The translations under genes and the position numbers were made by a program. A stretch of 64,000 nt of DNA from Adineta steineri (Eukaryota; Rotifera; Eurotatoria; Adinetida; Adinetidae). The notes below the pieces were generated by a model. The model saw nothing but the letters and a program-made list of their open reading frames with translations. It was not told the DNA's origin and did no database searches. The DNA is taken from contig CAJNOI010000162.1 in the NCBI GenBank assembly GCA_905250115.1, positions 140,394 to 204,393 on the forward strand. Reading direction: 5' to 3'. This document shows positions 48,040 through 61,076 of the stretch, piece by piece (position 1 is the first letter of the stretch; each line of letters starts with the position of its first letter).

Positions 48040-49231
48040 TTATTATAATATCACCGTAATTCTGATCAAATAGAAAATAATTTTATCATTAGTTTTTGTA
48101 TGCCTAAAGTAAAAGTTGATACATGAGATTTTATTATCTATATAAGTATAAAATAGTTGATTAAATTTAGATGTTTTTCATACGGAATTTTAACAACTGA
48201 CATGAGATCTTCTTTTTTTTTAAATAATTTTATGTTGAATTTAATTTTAAATAGTAAAAAATAGCCGAGTTTTATTTTTCACAAAATTAAAAGATTAAAA
48301 TTTCGTATTGAATTTGTCTGATCTGATATTTTTAAAATATTCTTCAAAGAATGTCTTCACGCTCTTTGAATTCCTAGACGTGCATTCTATCTGAAACGTA
48401 CGATTTCTTGTAGAAATATAAGTTAGGTAAACATACAATTATGAATGTACGACAACAACATTAAAGAAGAAAGAAAAAAACAATTTTGTATTAAAACGTT
48501 TGAATCTTTCAGAAGCATAGATAAACATTCGATCATCTACATCCTACCTTCAAAATTTTCTAAAAAAAACTTTTAAAAAACAAAAAAAGTCAGTGAAAAC
48601 ATTAAAGATTTTTTTGAAATTGCACTAATAAAAATACTTCTTATGAAATTATTTCTTACGGCAATACTAATAAAACGTATTTCATCATTTTTCTTCTTCT
48701 AGATATAAAATAGATATTCTTTGCGTATAACTCACTAAGAAAATATTTTATGAAAAATTCTTAATCAATAGGATTTTTTCAAATCATACGATTGTTGAGA
48801 CAATTTAAGAAAATGGTAAGTTCACACAAGAATTTCATATTATATCTGGTGAATTAATTAAATTAAAATTTGATCTTAAAATAATTCTTATGAAAAACAT
48901 ATTTTTATTTGAAATTCAAATATTTTATTATGATTTATTTCTAATGAAGATAATATTATTGATTAAATATATTCACATAAAATCGAAGATAAATAAATAT
49001 ATATGTTACTTTATACATTTAAAAAATTACTTTTGTGTTCATATTTTCATAGTTTTAATACGATTTACATAATGAAATTTCGTTCTTTGATTATGATAAC
49101 TTTTTTATGTGATAGAATTCAATATTTTAGAATAAATCTTTTCAAAAACAAAATCTAAATCATTTATTAGTTTCGATTTGAATGATAAACTATGAAAATT
49201 ATTGTTTAATTCTTATCTTTTCTTAAATTAG
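48040..49231. other. AT-rich stretch upstream of the mucin-like gene
   Basis: No clear exon. A donor-like site (AAAATG|GTAAGT at about 48815) might close a 5' exon of the mucin-like gene, but I could not connect it in phase. Confidence 0.35.
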
Positions 49232-52200
49232 AATTCTTGTCAATTCATTTTGTGGATATGTCTTTGTTCTATCAGTATCATTGATGGTTTATCAATTGAT
49301 CGTAAGATAGATTTATTTTATTAAAATATATCTACATGAGAATGTCTTTGGAGGAAGTTCATATATATCATATGAAGAAAATGACGTTCATCTACGTGTT
49401 GCACGTCAAGCACAAGACACAACAACAACAACTGTGACCGGTACTTGCATGTGTCCTTGTGCTTGCACAACAACGTCGACAACAACAACTAGTGAAGTTT
49501 TCATATTTATTTTCATAGATTTAAATCTAAAGCAAGAAAATTCGTTCCTATCTGAAAATAGAAAGTTGACTCTATTAATTATCTCATCGTTAAAATTTAA
49601 TTCGATAAAATCTAAATAAAACTCATGAAAGTTTCTATCAACCGTTATAGATAAAACTAATTTTTAATTATCTTTAATCTTTATGACGAAATAGAAGTGA
49701 GATTATTAATGACTAAAAATTTTAAGAACTTTTCTACTTATTCGAACTTTTCGAACGAGACAAAACCAGTGATTAGTAGAAATCTGTAATTAATCTTAGA
49801 TTTTTACAATTAGATATGACAGAGTATACTTTGAAAAAATCTTTAAATATTGAGAATACTATCTAAATATATTCATGTCGTAATTTGTAGAAGTTATTAT
49901 ATCGAAATAATCAATAATAGATATTTTTATGTTTGTTCTTTTAAAAGAATTATTTATTGAAAATTCTTAAAGTTGATTTTTGTCCGATTGATCTAATCAC
50001 CATTTGAAATAGATTATTCACTTAAAATATTTTCTTCTACATTTCTTATTTAACTTAACTTATTTATATATTAAATCTATTGTAGATCAATAGAAGTAGT
50101 TTCTTTTAATTGTATTATAGTACAGTAAACTAGACATTTTCTATAGGAAAAAAAGATAGACAAATAAATCAAAGAAGAATTAAAATTTTGTTAAATATAC
50201 TTAAGAATTAGCAGAGTTGAAATTTTTGAAATCTTTCTTCTTATCTAACAAAAGTTTTTCTTTCATTAATTAATTAATTAAATGTGTACGATACATAATA
50301 AAGAAATATATTATGTTTAAATCTCCTCAACAACACACAACACTATTTTGTTTTTTTTATTTAAAAACATGAACTTGTCAAAGTATTAACATAAAAAGAA
50401 ATTAGGAAAAAAACGTTTAGAAACAAATGAGCATCGATTAATAATATTAATCTGAATGAAAATATTAAGTTCGTATTTGAATAGTATTTTTACGACTAGA
50501 ATCTTATTTTATTTCAATTGAATATCCTATAAAAAGCTTGTCTTAAAAAAAATTTCATATTGCTCATAGACGATACTTTTCGAGTATAAAATGAGGTAAG
50601 ATATTGAATATTGAAAACATCGATTATCATTAAATGAATATAATTAAATATTATATATCGTTGATTCATTCGAAAAATAAATACAATTTTTATTATATAA
50701 AAAATCTTTGCCAAATAGCAAAGAAAAATATGTTTTCGACTTCTGCTTAGCTGGAAACTTTTTCAATCTTCTGCACATGAGCTATTTCAATTCTTCAGCA
50801 CTATTTAATGCATCTTCTTAGTTATTCCAAGGCTTCTCAACTATTTGTTTACTATGACTTTATTTTCTCCATTAGCTATTCAATCTCCAGCACTATTGAA
50901 AAAAACTTGTATAGCTATTTAAATCGTTGTTGATGGTAAACAAAAATCCAAAATGTATATATCTTGCTGATTTAAAATAGTATTTTACTATCACTTGTCC
51001 CAAATGGGTTATTCTCAAAATAGATACTTTTTAATATCTCATTCTTTTATAAATATCTCATAGCTAGTTAAATAATTCTCATGCATTTAATTACATGTAA
51101 TATATATATTCAGGAGCACCTATTTAAAAAAATCTTAGCTATTTATTTAAAGTTATTGATTTTTTTTCGAGAAGAGGTTGTGAAAAGAATATGAGATATT
51201 TCTTATTATTCAAATGTCTACTTCATTCGCAATAAAACTTGATTCTTTCATGTATATCATTTTATGAGCTATTCAAAAGCAGGATTATTAAAAAAATATT
51301 ATAACAATTCAAAGTATTTCATAAATAATTACGAATAAGAAACTTACAGATTTTTGATAGTCAACCACCCAATAAAGAAGGAATCAGTTAGTTGAATCAA
51401 ATACGTTGGATAATTCAATGAGAATATCTCATATTATTTCAATAGTTACTCTATTCGTAGCAATATCTGGTTTATTAACATACATTATTTGATGAACTAT
51501 TCAAATCAAGAATTATTAAAGAATTATCATTACAATTTGAGTTGTTTGATACCTATGCGCGAAAAAAGAAACTTATAGATTTTTCTATAGTTAGTCACTT
51601 AATAAAAGAACAGATCAAAAATTCTATAGGAAAGAAGTCAACTACTCTAATAATTTAATAATTGTGTACATTTGTTTAGATGGATATCAACATTTTAAAT
51701 AGCTATACTGTTTAATTGAAAAAGTATCACTTTTGAGAAGCTACGATATATTTCAATCAGTAACTCAAGTTTTTTATTATCACAAATAGTTTTTATTCAA
51801 TTATCCTACATAATTTCAAATTCAATTCTTTCTTTTTTTTCTATAAAATAGCAACAACTACAACAACAACTTCAACATCAAGTAATAATAAAAAGATTGC
51901 CATCACTAAATAACATTAATTCATCGTCTACTTTGTTCATATTTTAGTAACAACTACTTCAACTAGTACTTCCACAACTACTACTACCACATCAACAACG
52001 ACGAGTGAAACAACAAGTACATCAAGCACAACTTCCACTACTACGACGGCAACAACCAGTACTACGACCACCACAGAAACAACAAGTACCACAAGTACAA
52101 CATCCACTACTACAACATCAACAACAAGTACTACGAGCACAACGTCAACAACAACTAGTGAAACAACAAGCACTACAACTACAACAGAGACAACTACAAC

Positions 52201-53901
52201 AAGTACAACTTCCACTAGTACAACATCAACAACAACTACTACTAGTACAACTTCAACAAGTACAACATCGGCAACAAGTACTACTACTACTACATCTTCT
52301 ACTAGTACAACATCAACAACATCGATAACAACTACAACGAGCACAAGCACTTCAAGCATGTCAACGACAACAACTACTACAAGCACAACTTCAACAACAA
52401 CTAGTGAAACAACAAGCACTACAAGCTCAACTTCAACAAGTACCACGTCAACCACCAGTACTACAACCACAATCACTACAAGTACGGTAACGACAGCTAA
52501 CATTACCGGTATAACAGCGACAACTACGACCGAAACAACTAGTACTACAAGTACAAGTACAAGCACGTCAGCGACAACAAGTACTACTAGTACAACTTCG
52601 ACAACTACAACATCAACAACAAGCAGTACTAGTACAACTTCCACTGGTACAACAGCAACAACAAGTTCTACAAGTACAACTGCCACTACTACAACATCGA
52701 CAACTAGTTCTACAAGCATAACCTCGACAACTACGTCAGTAACAACTAGCACTACTGCTACAACATCCACTAGTACTACATCGACAACAGATACTACAAG
52801 CACAAGTTCAACAAGCACCTCAACTGCAACCAGTACTACTACTACAAGCTCAACAAGCACTTCAAGTACAACTAGTACCACCAGTACAACTTCAACGACT
52901 ACGACAACAACTACTAGTACCTCCACAAGTAGTACTTCTACTAGTACTAGTAGCACATCAAGTACAACGACTGCAACAACAAGTACAAGTTCAACGTCAA
53001 GTTCTTCCACAAGTACTACATCAACTAGTAGTTCAACTAGTAGTACTTCAACATCAACATCAACGACGTCTACTACTAGTACTACTTCAACTAGCACAAC
53101 ATCAAGTAAGAGAAAAAAAGAAAATTATTTATTTGAATTAAATAATTTATTAATAAACTATATATAGATATTTTTTCTATATCCATTAAATTTAATTATA
53201 CTTTTTTTGATAAGAAAAAATTAAAATAAAAAGATAATTTTAGAAATAATCTAGAGTAGGAAAAATTACCTTGGAAATCAAAAATGAAAATAACTTTTAT
53301 TTATTATCAGTTACTGAGAAATATTATTTGAACTTTTTGAAAAAGAAGATAAATTTTCAAAATAAGAAAAATCTCTATGTTATAAGTAATAATAACATTG
53401 TTTATAAATAAAAGTAGTGAATATTTTTGAAGAATAAGTTGAAGATTTTCAATATAAAATCGAGTTGTTATTAATTAATTAGTATAGTAATATATAAATC
53501 TGAATATAATTTTAGCAACAACATCAACGACAACAACAACTTGTTTACCAGTATGTTTATATTGGGATTGTTGGATAAATGTAACTGCAACATTTCCTTA
53601 TGTATCAGCAACTATAAATCCAAATACAACTACAGCAACAGCAACAACAACACAATCACCTGATGAAATTGAACGATTAGCATTAACAAATTCAATTCAA
53701 GATCTTCAAAATGAAAATTATCGATTGAAAGTAGGTTTAGGTGTAGGTTTAGGAGCTGGTGTATTAACAACAGCTTCAGCGGCTGTTGGTTCCTTTATTT
53801 ATTTTACACGACGGTAAAATTAAATTTATTTAAAATATTAAAAATTCTTTTTATTTGATTTTTTTAGTGGAACATCTATACCTTTACAAACTGTTTTTTA
53901 A
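49232..53901 (+). CDS. Mucin-like type I membrane protein (5' end uncertain)
   Basis: Exons supported in phase: 49341..49491, 51852..51881, 51948..53105, 53516..53813, 53868..53901; a possible hydrophobic leader exon is 49232..49301. The first secure exon reads NVFGGSSYISYEENDVHLRV, then TGTCMCPCACTTT. The 30-bp and 1158-bp exons are both phase 1-1 and encode about 395 residues of almost only Thr and Ser, a mucin-type O-glycosylated stalk. The next exon gives TCLPVCLYWDCWINVT, an N-glycosylation site, a short coiled coil (EIERLALTNSIQDLQNEN) and a membrane segment rich in Gly/Ala/Val (GLGVGLGAGVLTTASAAVG), then FTRR and a 9-residue tail. It is expected at the cell surface with the stalk outside. 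The introns at 49492-51851 and 53106-53515 are unusually long here. Confidence 0.65.
49492..51851. other. Long intron or intergenic stretch inside the mucin-like gene
   Basis: 2.36 kb, AT-rich, no ORF. From about 50740 to 51830 it carries many loose CTATTCAA/TATTCAA phrases, which look like a degenerate interspersed motif and not a defined repeat unit. Confidence 0.35.
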
Positions 53902-55053
53902 AATAAATAGATAACAAATAAAAGAATTTTCTTTTAACAAAAACTTTATATTTTATTAATAATCAATTGAATTAATATTTGTTTTGATTTAGTTAATTTT
54001 GATATATTATATTCAAGATTTTAATTTTTTTTCTGTGTGAAAGTTTTTTATTTGACTTTTGTTTTTCTAATAAACAATATATTTAATTTTATAAATCTGA
54101 TTTTTATAAACAAATATTTAAGAAATACATTCCTATGACTTTTATTAGGTCATAATGAGATAAACAATAAATCATTCTATAGAATTAAGATCGAAGAATA
54201 ATAATTCGTTCACTTTTCTTTTCTTTTCGATTATCCAACTTAATATTCATTTTAAAATAAAATATATGAAAAATGATCTTTAACTTTCTAAAATATAATT
54301 AATGTTATTTAAGTAGAGAACAATTGATATGAAATAAAAAGTTTTGTTTCTAATAAATTTTAAAACTATCTTGATTCAAGATATCCTTAATGCATCGAAA
54401 TAATGAAATATTTATAAGATATAGTTATTTCTTTTCTCCCAAATCATTGATCAAACGTAGATTCTTTGAATGGATTATTAAAATCATTTGAAAATATTTT
54501 ATGTAGAAAATTTTTTCAACTAGCTAAAGATAATCATAATTCATGTAAAAGACTTTATCTTTTCCACCTGAACTACGAAGTCAATCAGTAAATATTCTAT
54601 ACAGAAAATAATATTTATTCGAGTATAACATTAGTTGATAGATTATTCAAAAACGAAATCTAATTATTAAGTTTAAACCCAAGTACACTTGTATCGATTA
54701 TATCTTTATTCCAATATTCACATAGATTTTTTATATTTTTAAGATTTAATAGAAAATAATAGATGATGATGATGAATATTAATAGAAAATTATTTCATAG
54801 ATAAACTATGGAATCTGTTAGAATTTATTTGTAAAACATAAAAATCTCTAAGATTATTCCATGCACTTATCGTACGTTTTGTATTTATTAGATGTTCAAA
54901 CTAGTCAATGATTAATTAATAAGAAATATTTTTATTTCGATATACTATTTGGATATAAATAAATAGTCAGAAATGTTTTCGATATTATTAGAATTGTAAT
55001 TCATCGTTTCTTTTCTTAGCCACATAATTTTATCTTATCGTATAATATTTCGA

Positions 55054-55085
<32 letters not shown>

Positions 55086-55945
55086 GAATCCATGTGGAGA
55101 GAAAAAAGGAATGTACGAAAAGGATAGAATTGCGTAGAAAATTCTAATTCGAGATTCTTTTAAGATTCGGTTCATTTTCTATGATTATTAATATAAATAC
55201 AAACTCGAAATCTACCAAACATACGATATAAGATAAAATAATTTATTTAACAAATAGTTAAATTTTATGTATAATTTACAAGATAACAACATTAAAAACA
55301 TTTAATATATATTAGAAATCAATATAAAATAGGTAAAAATAACAACTAAACAACTGTATTTCAATGATATTATATATTCATTTGTTGATTTACTTTTTAT
55401 TTATTATTATACGCATTTTGTATTAGAGATCGGATGAATTCAAGTACTCATCTTATCCCTCATTTGCATTTACCTCAGCATTTGTATAATTAGAAGAATC
55501 TTCAAAATAAATTTCCGTTGCATTAATGTAATATTAACATTTACTATAAATATGTGCACGGTTTTAAATATATGAATTTGATCATAACTTTCGACTCTTT
55601 CTAGTCGAGTTTATTTTAGATTTGCTATAGCGGAACACATTTTTATGAACAATGAAATCTTATTGCGAGAAATTCTATTTAGACAAGATGATAAACTATC
55701 TAATTACCATATGGCGTAGATATTAAAGTGAATAAATTGTCTCTTTGGAAAAGAAACATCACTTTTATTTCTCTTTAATCGATCAATGATCATATATCGT
55801 TTTAACTTTGACTTTGTAATAAAAGATATTATTAGATTGAAATTTTCAAAACTCTGATGTGTATTTATTTATTGAAAATAAAAAAAATGCATAGTTCTTG
55901 TGTAATTATATTATATGAGTTGTTTATAGAAAAATTTGATTTTGA
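53902..55945. other. Gene-free AT-rich stretch
   Basis: No supported gene. Contains a (GAAA)n microsatellite at 55051-55085. Confidence 0.45.
55051..55085. repeat. (GAAA)n microsatellite
   Basis: About eight uninterrupted GAAA units. Confidence 0.9.
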
Positions 55946-56155
55946 TTAGATGATAAAGTTGAATGGTGATGAATGAAATAGATTACTTGTTTTGACACGA
56001 TATCGAACAGATGGGCTTGATTTAACAGTAACAATTCTGGCAGGCTTATCAACGATTGAATAAATACGTCTTGGAGATTTTTTAATATATGTCACATGAA
56101 AATCATCGAATGGATCACGATAAACAACACGACGAGAATTGACGAATACACTCAT
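55946..56155 (-). CDS. Small basic protein, unknown
   Basis: 69 codons, ATG at 56153-56155. It is rich in Arg, Lys, Ser and Val (MSVFVNSRRVVYRDPFDDFH, VDKPARIVTVKSSPSVRYRV), with no membrane segment or signal. A TATATATA run at about 56249-56257, some 95 bp upstream on the minus strand, could act as a TATA box. Composition and start context look better than for other short ORFs nearby, but no homologue is recognised. Confidence 0.4.
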   Translation of the reverse strand: MSVFVNSRRVVYRDPFDDFHVTYIKKSPRRIYSIVDKPARIVTVKSSPSVRYRVKTSNLFHSSPFNFII

Positions 56156-57666
56156 TTTAATGAAAATATTCCAATCAATAAATATTCACAGATGGAATAA
56201 GAATGACTAGGTTATTGAATGATGAAAACATATACAAATGTATCGATATATATATAGGTGTACGTCGAGGGAGAGAGAGAGAGAAAATAATTAATTATTA
56301 TTTTAAGTATGACAATACCTGACATTCACACATGATATTAAACATATCAGAAACAATGTATTGGTTTTTTTGTTTTGCATTATAAAATACGTCAGATAGA
56401 AATAAATTGTACATACTCTTCTTTACCTATGCAATAAAATATATGAAAACAACGGTTATTAACAATTTCTTTTTATTTCTTCTTAATTAATTTACTTGAC
56501 TGATGACGTAAATGTCTAAACTCTGACGTCTTTTTACATACGCCATTGTCTTAGAAATGTACTTTCTCACAACAACATTAGGAGGATACAATTAATAATT
56601 AAAAAAGGAAACAGTTATGTTTACATTTATGTAATACAAAAACAATCGTCATTGAAAATATATACAATATGAACATACGAAAAAAACATAGAAATGAAAA
56701 ATTCTATGGCAAACCTTTGAGGTACTAAAGAAAACTTATCATGGAATATATTATTTTACGAATCAAAAATCACATATTATTGATTATTCAAAAAACATCA
56801 TTGGAATTCAACTTACTTCTTTATGTACGATGACATATCTGATCTCGTCTATATCGTATAAATTCATCTCTTAGTAATTCATATAGTTATTAGAATAATT
56901 TTTTAGTAGGAAAACAAAATTATTGTAAATATTTAATTGTATTCTTCATAAGTCTCCATGGATATAAATGGCAACTGAAAACACATACTGAATTCTCATC
57001 CACATCCATCACATACTCTATGTTATTATGCGACGTTGCACTGCTAAGACTTCAAATTTTCAAATATCGTTTCGTGTCTTTCTCGTTTATATTTCTAATC
57101 TTGTTCAACTTCGTGATGTGGATGAGAAAATGTGTAATATCTTTTCTCAACACATACACCAGTTACATCACGAAAGAATTGTATATATATCTATTCAGTG
57201 ATCTGTTACTATCCGGTTTTCATCTCCACTGCTGATTTATCTCTTCAAGAGAAAAAAATAAATAAGGATGAATTATTTTTTTGAATAATTTCATGTTGTT
57301 TCTATTACTCATGTAAGAAGAAAAATCTGAAATGATTTTATTATGTTTGTCTTTTGTTGATAAGAGAAATTGATTCGATTTTTTTCTTATCTTCTGTTTT
57401 TTTACAAATGCAGTATAAATTTGAAAAAATCGAATCCTTATACGAATGATTTTTGTTTATTCAACTTATTTATTCGTATGTTGGAAAGTATAAAAAAAGA
57501 GAATATTATTCATCATAATAAAAATACATAACAATAAAATTATAGAAGTTAAGATCGAACAAAATTTTGTCAGGAAAAGAATCAAGTATGAATTATTTTT
57601 ATATGAAACATATTTCTTTCATATACGTATATTTGTCGTACAAAAAATTTAATTAATTTGAGAAAA
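56156..57666. other. Intergenic stretch
   Basis: No supported gene. A hydrophobic ORF at 57020-57235 (+) has no convincing start or domain. Confidence 0.35.
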
Positions 57667-58629
57667 ATGTCTTGGTTAAAAAAATTCTTCATAGATGAGG
57701 CTCATCGAGAATCTCATACTCATATTCCAGTATTCATAATATTAATCAGTATTGTTGAAATGGCGTTACTTATCTATACAATAATTGATAATAAAGGTTT
57801 ATCTTCAATGTCTGATAATCCAATGGCTGGTCCATCAAGTGTAACACTTATTCGTAATGGAGCTAAATATGTTCCTTGTATGAAATCAACACAAGAAAAT
57901 TATTTAAATGAAACAATTAATTGTCAATATAATAGTCAAACATGTACCTATGAAGAATGTCTTCGTTATTTATGTAATGCACAAAATTTCAAAGGTTTTC
58001 CATATCAAATTTATCGATTTCTAATTCCAATATTTCTCCATGTTGGAATAATTCATTTAATTATAAATTTAATAGGTCAACTTGTCATTGGAATACCATT
58101 AGAAAGAAAATTTGGTTTGATTCGTATTGGTATTATATATATTTTATCAGGTATTGGTGGAATATTATTAAGTGCAATTGGACTTCCAAAATCTTGTAAG
58201 TAAATAAGTATCAATAAAGAACAAAAAACGTCTAGTGATATTATATTTTTAGCTAGTGCAGGTGCATCTGGAGCATTATACGGAATATTTGCTGTTTATT
58301 TATTAGATATGATTCGTAATTGGAAAAGTTTATCAAAACCTTGGTTTAGATTAATTATTGACGGAGGTTTTTCTATTGCATATCTAATAGTTGGTGTTTT
58401 TGTACCAATGATAGATTATATGGCACATATTGGAGGTTTTATTATTGGAATTCTTTCTGGTTTATGCATATGTCCAAATTTATATTGGAATATTTGTAAA
58501 TTTAATGATCCAACAAAATCAAAATTGATTATTATTATAATTTCTTTTATACTTTTATTAGCATTTTTCTTTGGTGGTTTCGGTGTATTTTACAGTACAA
58601 CAGCTTCATCTACATACTCAACTAACTAA
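57667..58629 (+). CDS. Rhomboid family intramembrane serine protease
   Basis: Exons 57667..58195 and 58253..58629 join in phase over a 57-bp intron to give 301 aa. TM1 is about 20-40 (PVFIILISIVEMALLIYTII), followed by a luminal loop with four Cys (VPCMKS, NCQYNSQTCTYEECLRYLC). The rhomboid core follows: HVGIIHLIINLIGQ (the H-x-x-x-x-x-x-N region), ERKFG, GIGGILLSAIG, the catalytic GASGALYG (Ser near residue 184) and the catalytic His in YMAHIGGFIIG. Both dyad residues and the oxyanion Asn are present, so it should be active, unlike iRhoms. The Cys-bearing loop 1 and short cytoplasmic N-terminus resemble animal Rhomboid-1/Ventrhoid-type proteases. It likely cleaves membrane-anchored ligands in the secretory pathway (family knowledge). 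Confidence 0.9.
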
Positions 58630-58810
58630 ATCACTTTTTTTTGTTTTCATTCATGTAAATATTACTCCTCTTTCTCGTTTCATTTAAGTAAAACAGACAT
58701 GAAAAAAAATTAAATTAAATTTTCAACTAGTTTTGAATTTGATACAAAATAATATATTTTATAGAAATAAAACGATGGAGAATAGTTTTTCCTAAGTAAT
58801 AAAATAATGT

Positions 58811-60352
58811 TTAATTGAAATAACCAAATTTAATAAAACATAACCAAAAGATGAATGCTAATAATATAATAAATAGATTTTTAATTGTAAAAAACTGATT
58901 TTTATCTTTCTCAATTGAATTTTCTTTTGATAAAATTTGTTGATTTTCATGTATTTGAACTTTTAATCCTGGAAATGCATGAGATATAAATTGTGAAGCT
59001 TTAATAAGTTGTTGATTATTAGGTTTATAAGTTCCTGAATTATTATTAATATGAATAATAACACCTTGTTCTTGATGTTCCATCCAAGCTTCACCAGCAA
59101 ATCTAACATCATCATCATAACCTGATATAAGAACATGTTTTGATAATAACCAATCAACTAATTTGGAATTTAAAAATGGATTATTATGCATCCCTATTAA
59201 ATGATGTCCAGTAATAACAATATTATATGGATGTGGTTCATTTTTTGTATTAATACTCATCATTGATGCTAATGATTGAGAAGAAAATTGTCCATGATCA
59301 TCCCAAAGTGAAGCCATTTGTTTTCTTATTATTGTAACAACTGGTCGAGAAAAAAGAAAATATTTTTTTATTTTTGTAAATAAATCTGGATTTTGAATTG
59401 GAAATGGTTTTAATGTTTGTGGAAGATAAGAATTAATATCAATTTTTTCACGATTTGGAATAACTTTAAATAATGTATGTGAACCCCAAATTTTTCTTAT
59501 AATAGCACCAATTCGTTTTGGACGTGAGATTTCTAGTCTAGTTAAAGAATATTCATTTGATATAATAATTGGATTCATAGGAATATCTTGAACATGAATT
59601 AATGGTGCTCGTTGTTTATCATTTGATGATAAACATTCATTATAAACTTTTTTAAATGTTCGAGTTAAACTTGTAAATTCTTTTTTTCTAACTTCATGAA
59701 AATGTTCTTCAAGTGATAATTTTGTTGTTCGAATAAAATCTAATTTCATTTCTCTTCCTTCAAATTCTAAACCATATTCATAAATTCGTTGAAATAATGA
59801 ACGTGCACCATAATGATTTGTTAACTCGGAATCACCACTTCGAAATCCAGCTGAATTTAATACACATGCATTTGCATATGCACATGAAACATGTCGACTA
59901 TTTGAATGTTTTATCATTGATTCACGAATTTTTTCTATTTGACATTTAGATAAATCACGAAAACGTATAATAAAACCTGATTGAACCCGACCTTTTGTTG
60001 GAATAATCGCACTTAATTGACGCCATAAGATAAAAGCAGCAAATTTAATATATTGATCATAATTTTCATTTGGAATTGTTAAATAAACATTTGGTTTACC
60101 AAATCCAATAAACACTTCATTTTTATTATCAAATAATTTATCTAATGAAATTAATTTTAAATTTTCAAATTCTATTTCTTCAACACCATTTCGTAATAAA
60201 TTATGTTCAGCATTATAATGTGTATCAATTATTAATCGAGTTCGACGATGAAAAAGTGGTTCTGGTCGTAGAACTGCACCTGAACGAATACCTTTTAATG
60301 GGGAATCATTCTTATCACAAATTATATCCGAGATTTCTTCATTTTTATCCAT
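58811..60352 (-). CDS. Tail-anchored conserved-looking protein, 513 aa, unknown
   Basis: A single uninterrupted exon with ATG at 60350-60352. The first 485 residues are soluble, with well-mixed composition and no low complexity. Segments that look like motifs are GIRSGAVLRPEPLFHRRTRL, RDLSKCQIEKIRESMIKHS, AYANACVLNSAGFRSGDSEL, NIVITGHHLIGMHNNPFLNS and GVIIHINNNSGTYKPNNQQL (near 440). A single hydrophobic segment at about 489-508 (FIILLAFIFWLCFIKFGYF) ends the protein, typical of a tail anchor in ER or outer mitochondrial membrane. The INNxSGTYxP motif recalls proteins of protists and bacteria, but I cannot name the family. Absence of introns in a gene this long, among intron-bearing neighbours, fits possible horizontal transfer (inference). 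Confidence 0.65.
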   Translation of the reverse strand: MDKNEEISDIICDKNDSPLKGIRSGAVLRPEPLFHRRTRLIIDTHYNAEHNLLRNGVEEIEFENLKLISLDKLFDNKNEVFIGFGKPNVYLTIPNENYDQYIKFAAFILWRQLSAIIPTKGRVQSGFIIRFRDLSKCQIEKIRESMIKHSNSRHVSCAYANACVLNSAGFRSGDSELTNHYGARSLFQRIYEYGLEFEGREMKLDFIRTTKLSLEEHFHEVRKKEFTSLTRTFKKVYNECLSSNDKQRAPLIHVQDIPMNPIIISNEYSLTRLEISRPKRIGAIIRKIWGSHTLFKVIPNREKIDINSYLPQTLKPFPIQNPDLFTKIKKYFLFSRPVVTIIRKQMASLWDDHGQFSSQSLASMMSINTKNEPHPYNIVITGHHLIGMHNNPFLNSKLVDWLLSKHVLISGYDDDVRFAGEAWMEHQEQGVIIHINNNSGTYKPNNQQLIKASQFISHAFPGLKVQIHENQQILSKENSIEKDKNQFFTIKNLFIILLAFIFWLCFIKFGYFN

Positions 60353-61003
60353 TAATATTTAAATCTAAAATTATTAACAAAAATAAAATCTATTCAGTTA
60401 TTATATTATCGATAAAAGTAGGACAAATATATTCTTGTTTTTTTCTTACAAAAAAATATATTTTAATGATTTAGAACAGAACAGGAAAAATATTATTCCA
60501 ATAAGAAACAGATGTACATATAGAAAGGTTGTTATAATCGATTCACGTTGAAGCAATTATAGAAAAGAAAGAAATAATATTCTTATTCTCTATGTTTATT
60601 AGACATGTCAAAACTTATCGAAAAAATTGTGCAATTTTATTCTTTAAATGACACGTGTAATACAATGTGTTTAAAATATGTGCAAATATTTTGAATAATA
60701 ACGAAGAGAAAAAGAGACTGAATCATGTCTTTATGTTTTCATTACGATCGTATTTTCATTGCTTTCTTCTTTAGAACTACATAAGAATAATCATGAGTAA
60801 ATATTATCGAATGACTCGACAAATATATATTCACAAAAATAAAATTCTTACCACTCACTCTAGTTATATTAACAACATCAAAGAGAAAAAAAGAAAAGAA
60901 GAGACGAATAATGTGTGTGTGTGGTGTTTATCATATTGTATAAAGGTAGTTTTTAATGAAAGACAAAACTATATCTTATCGTACTTGTCTCATCTGACAT
61001 ACC
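60353..61003. other. Divergent promoter region
   Basis: Separates the divergent 58811 (-) and 61077 (+) genes. A small ORF at 60793-61020 (+) overlaps the TATA box and has no features. Confidence 0.4.
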
Positions 61004-61013
61004 TATATAAAAG
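61004..61013 (+). promoter_or_regulatory. TATA box of the ART-TPR gene
   Basis: TATATAAAAG, 64-73 bp upstream of the ATG at 61077. Strong consensus match. Confidence 0.6.
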
Positions 61014-61076
61014 AAAATAAACTAACGACAATATCTTCTTTTTTTCAAAACAATTGACAAAGTAAAATAAAATCAA

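Noticed and set aside
51937..53097. 386-codon minus-strand Val/Leu-rich ORF
   Set aside because: Antisense shadow of the Thr/Ser mucin exon; Thr codons ACA/ACT/ACC read as Val/Leu/Ser on the reverse strand. The plus strand has matching splice sites and a TM end.
57020..57235. 71-codon hydrophobic ORF
   Set aside because: AT-rich reading frame of the size expected by chance, no paralogue and no start context.
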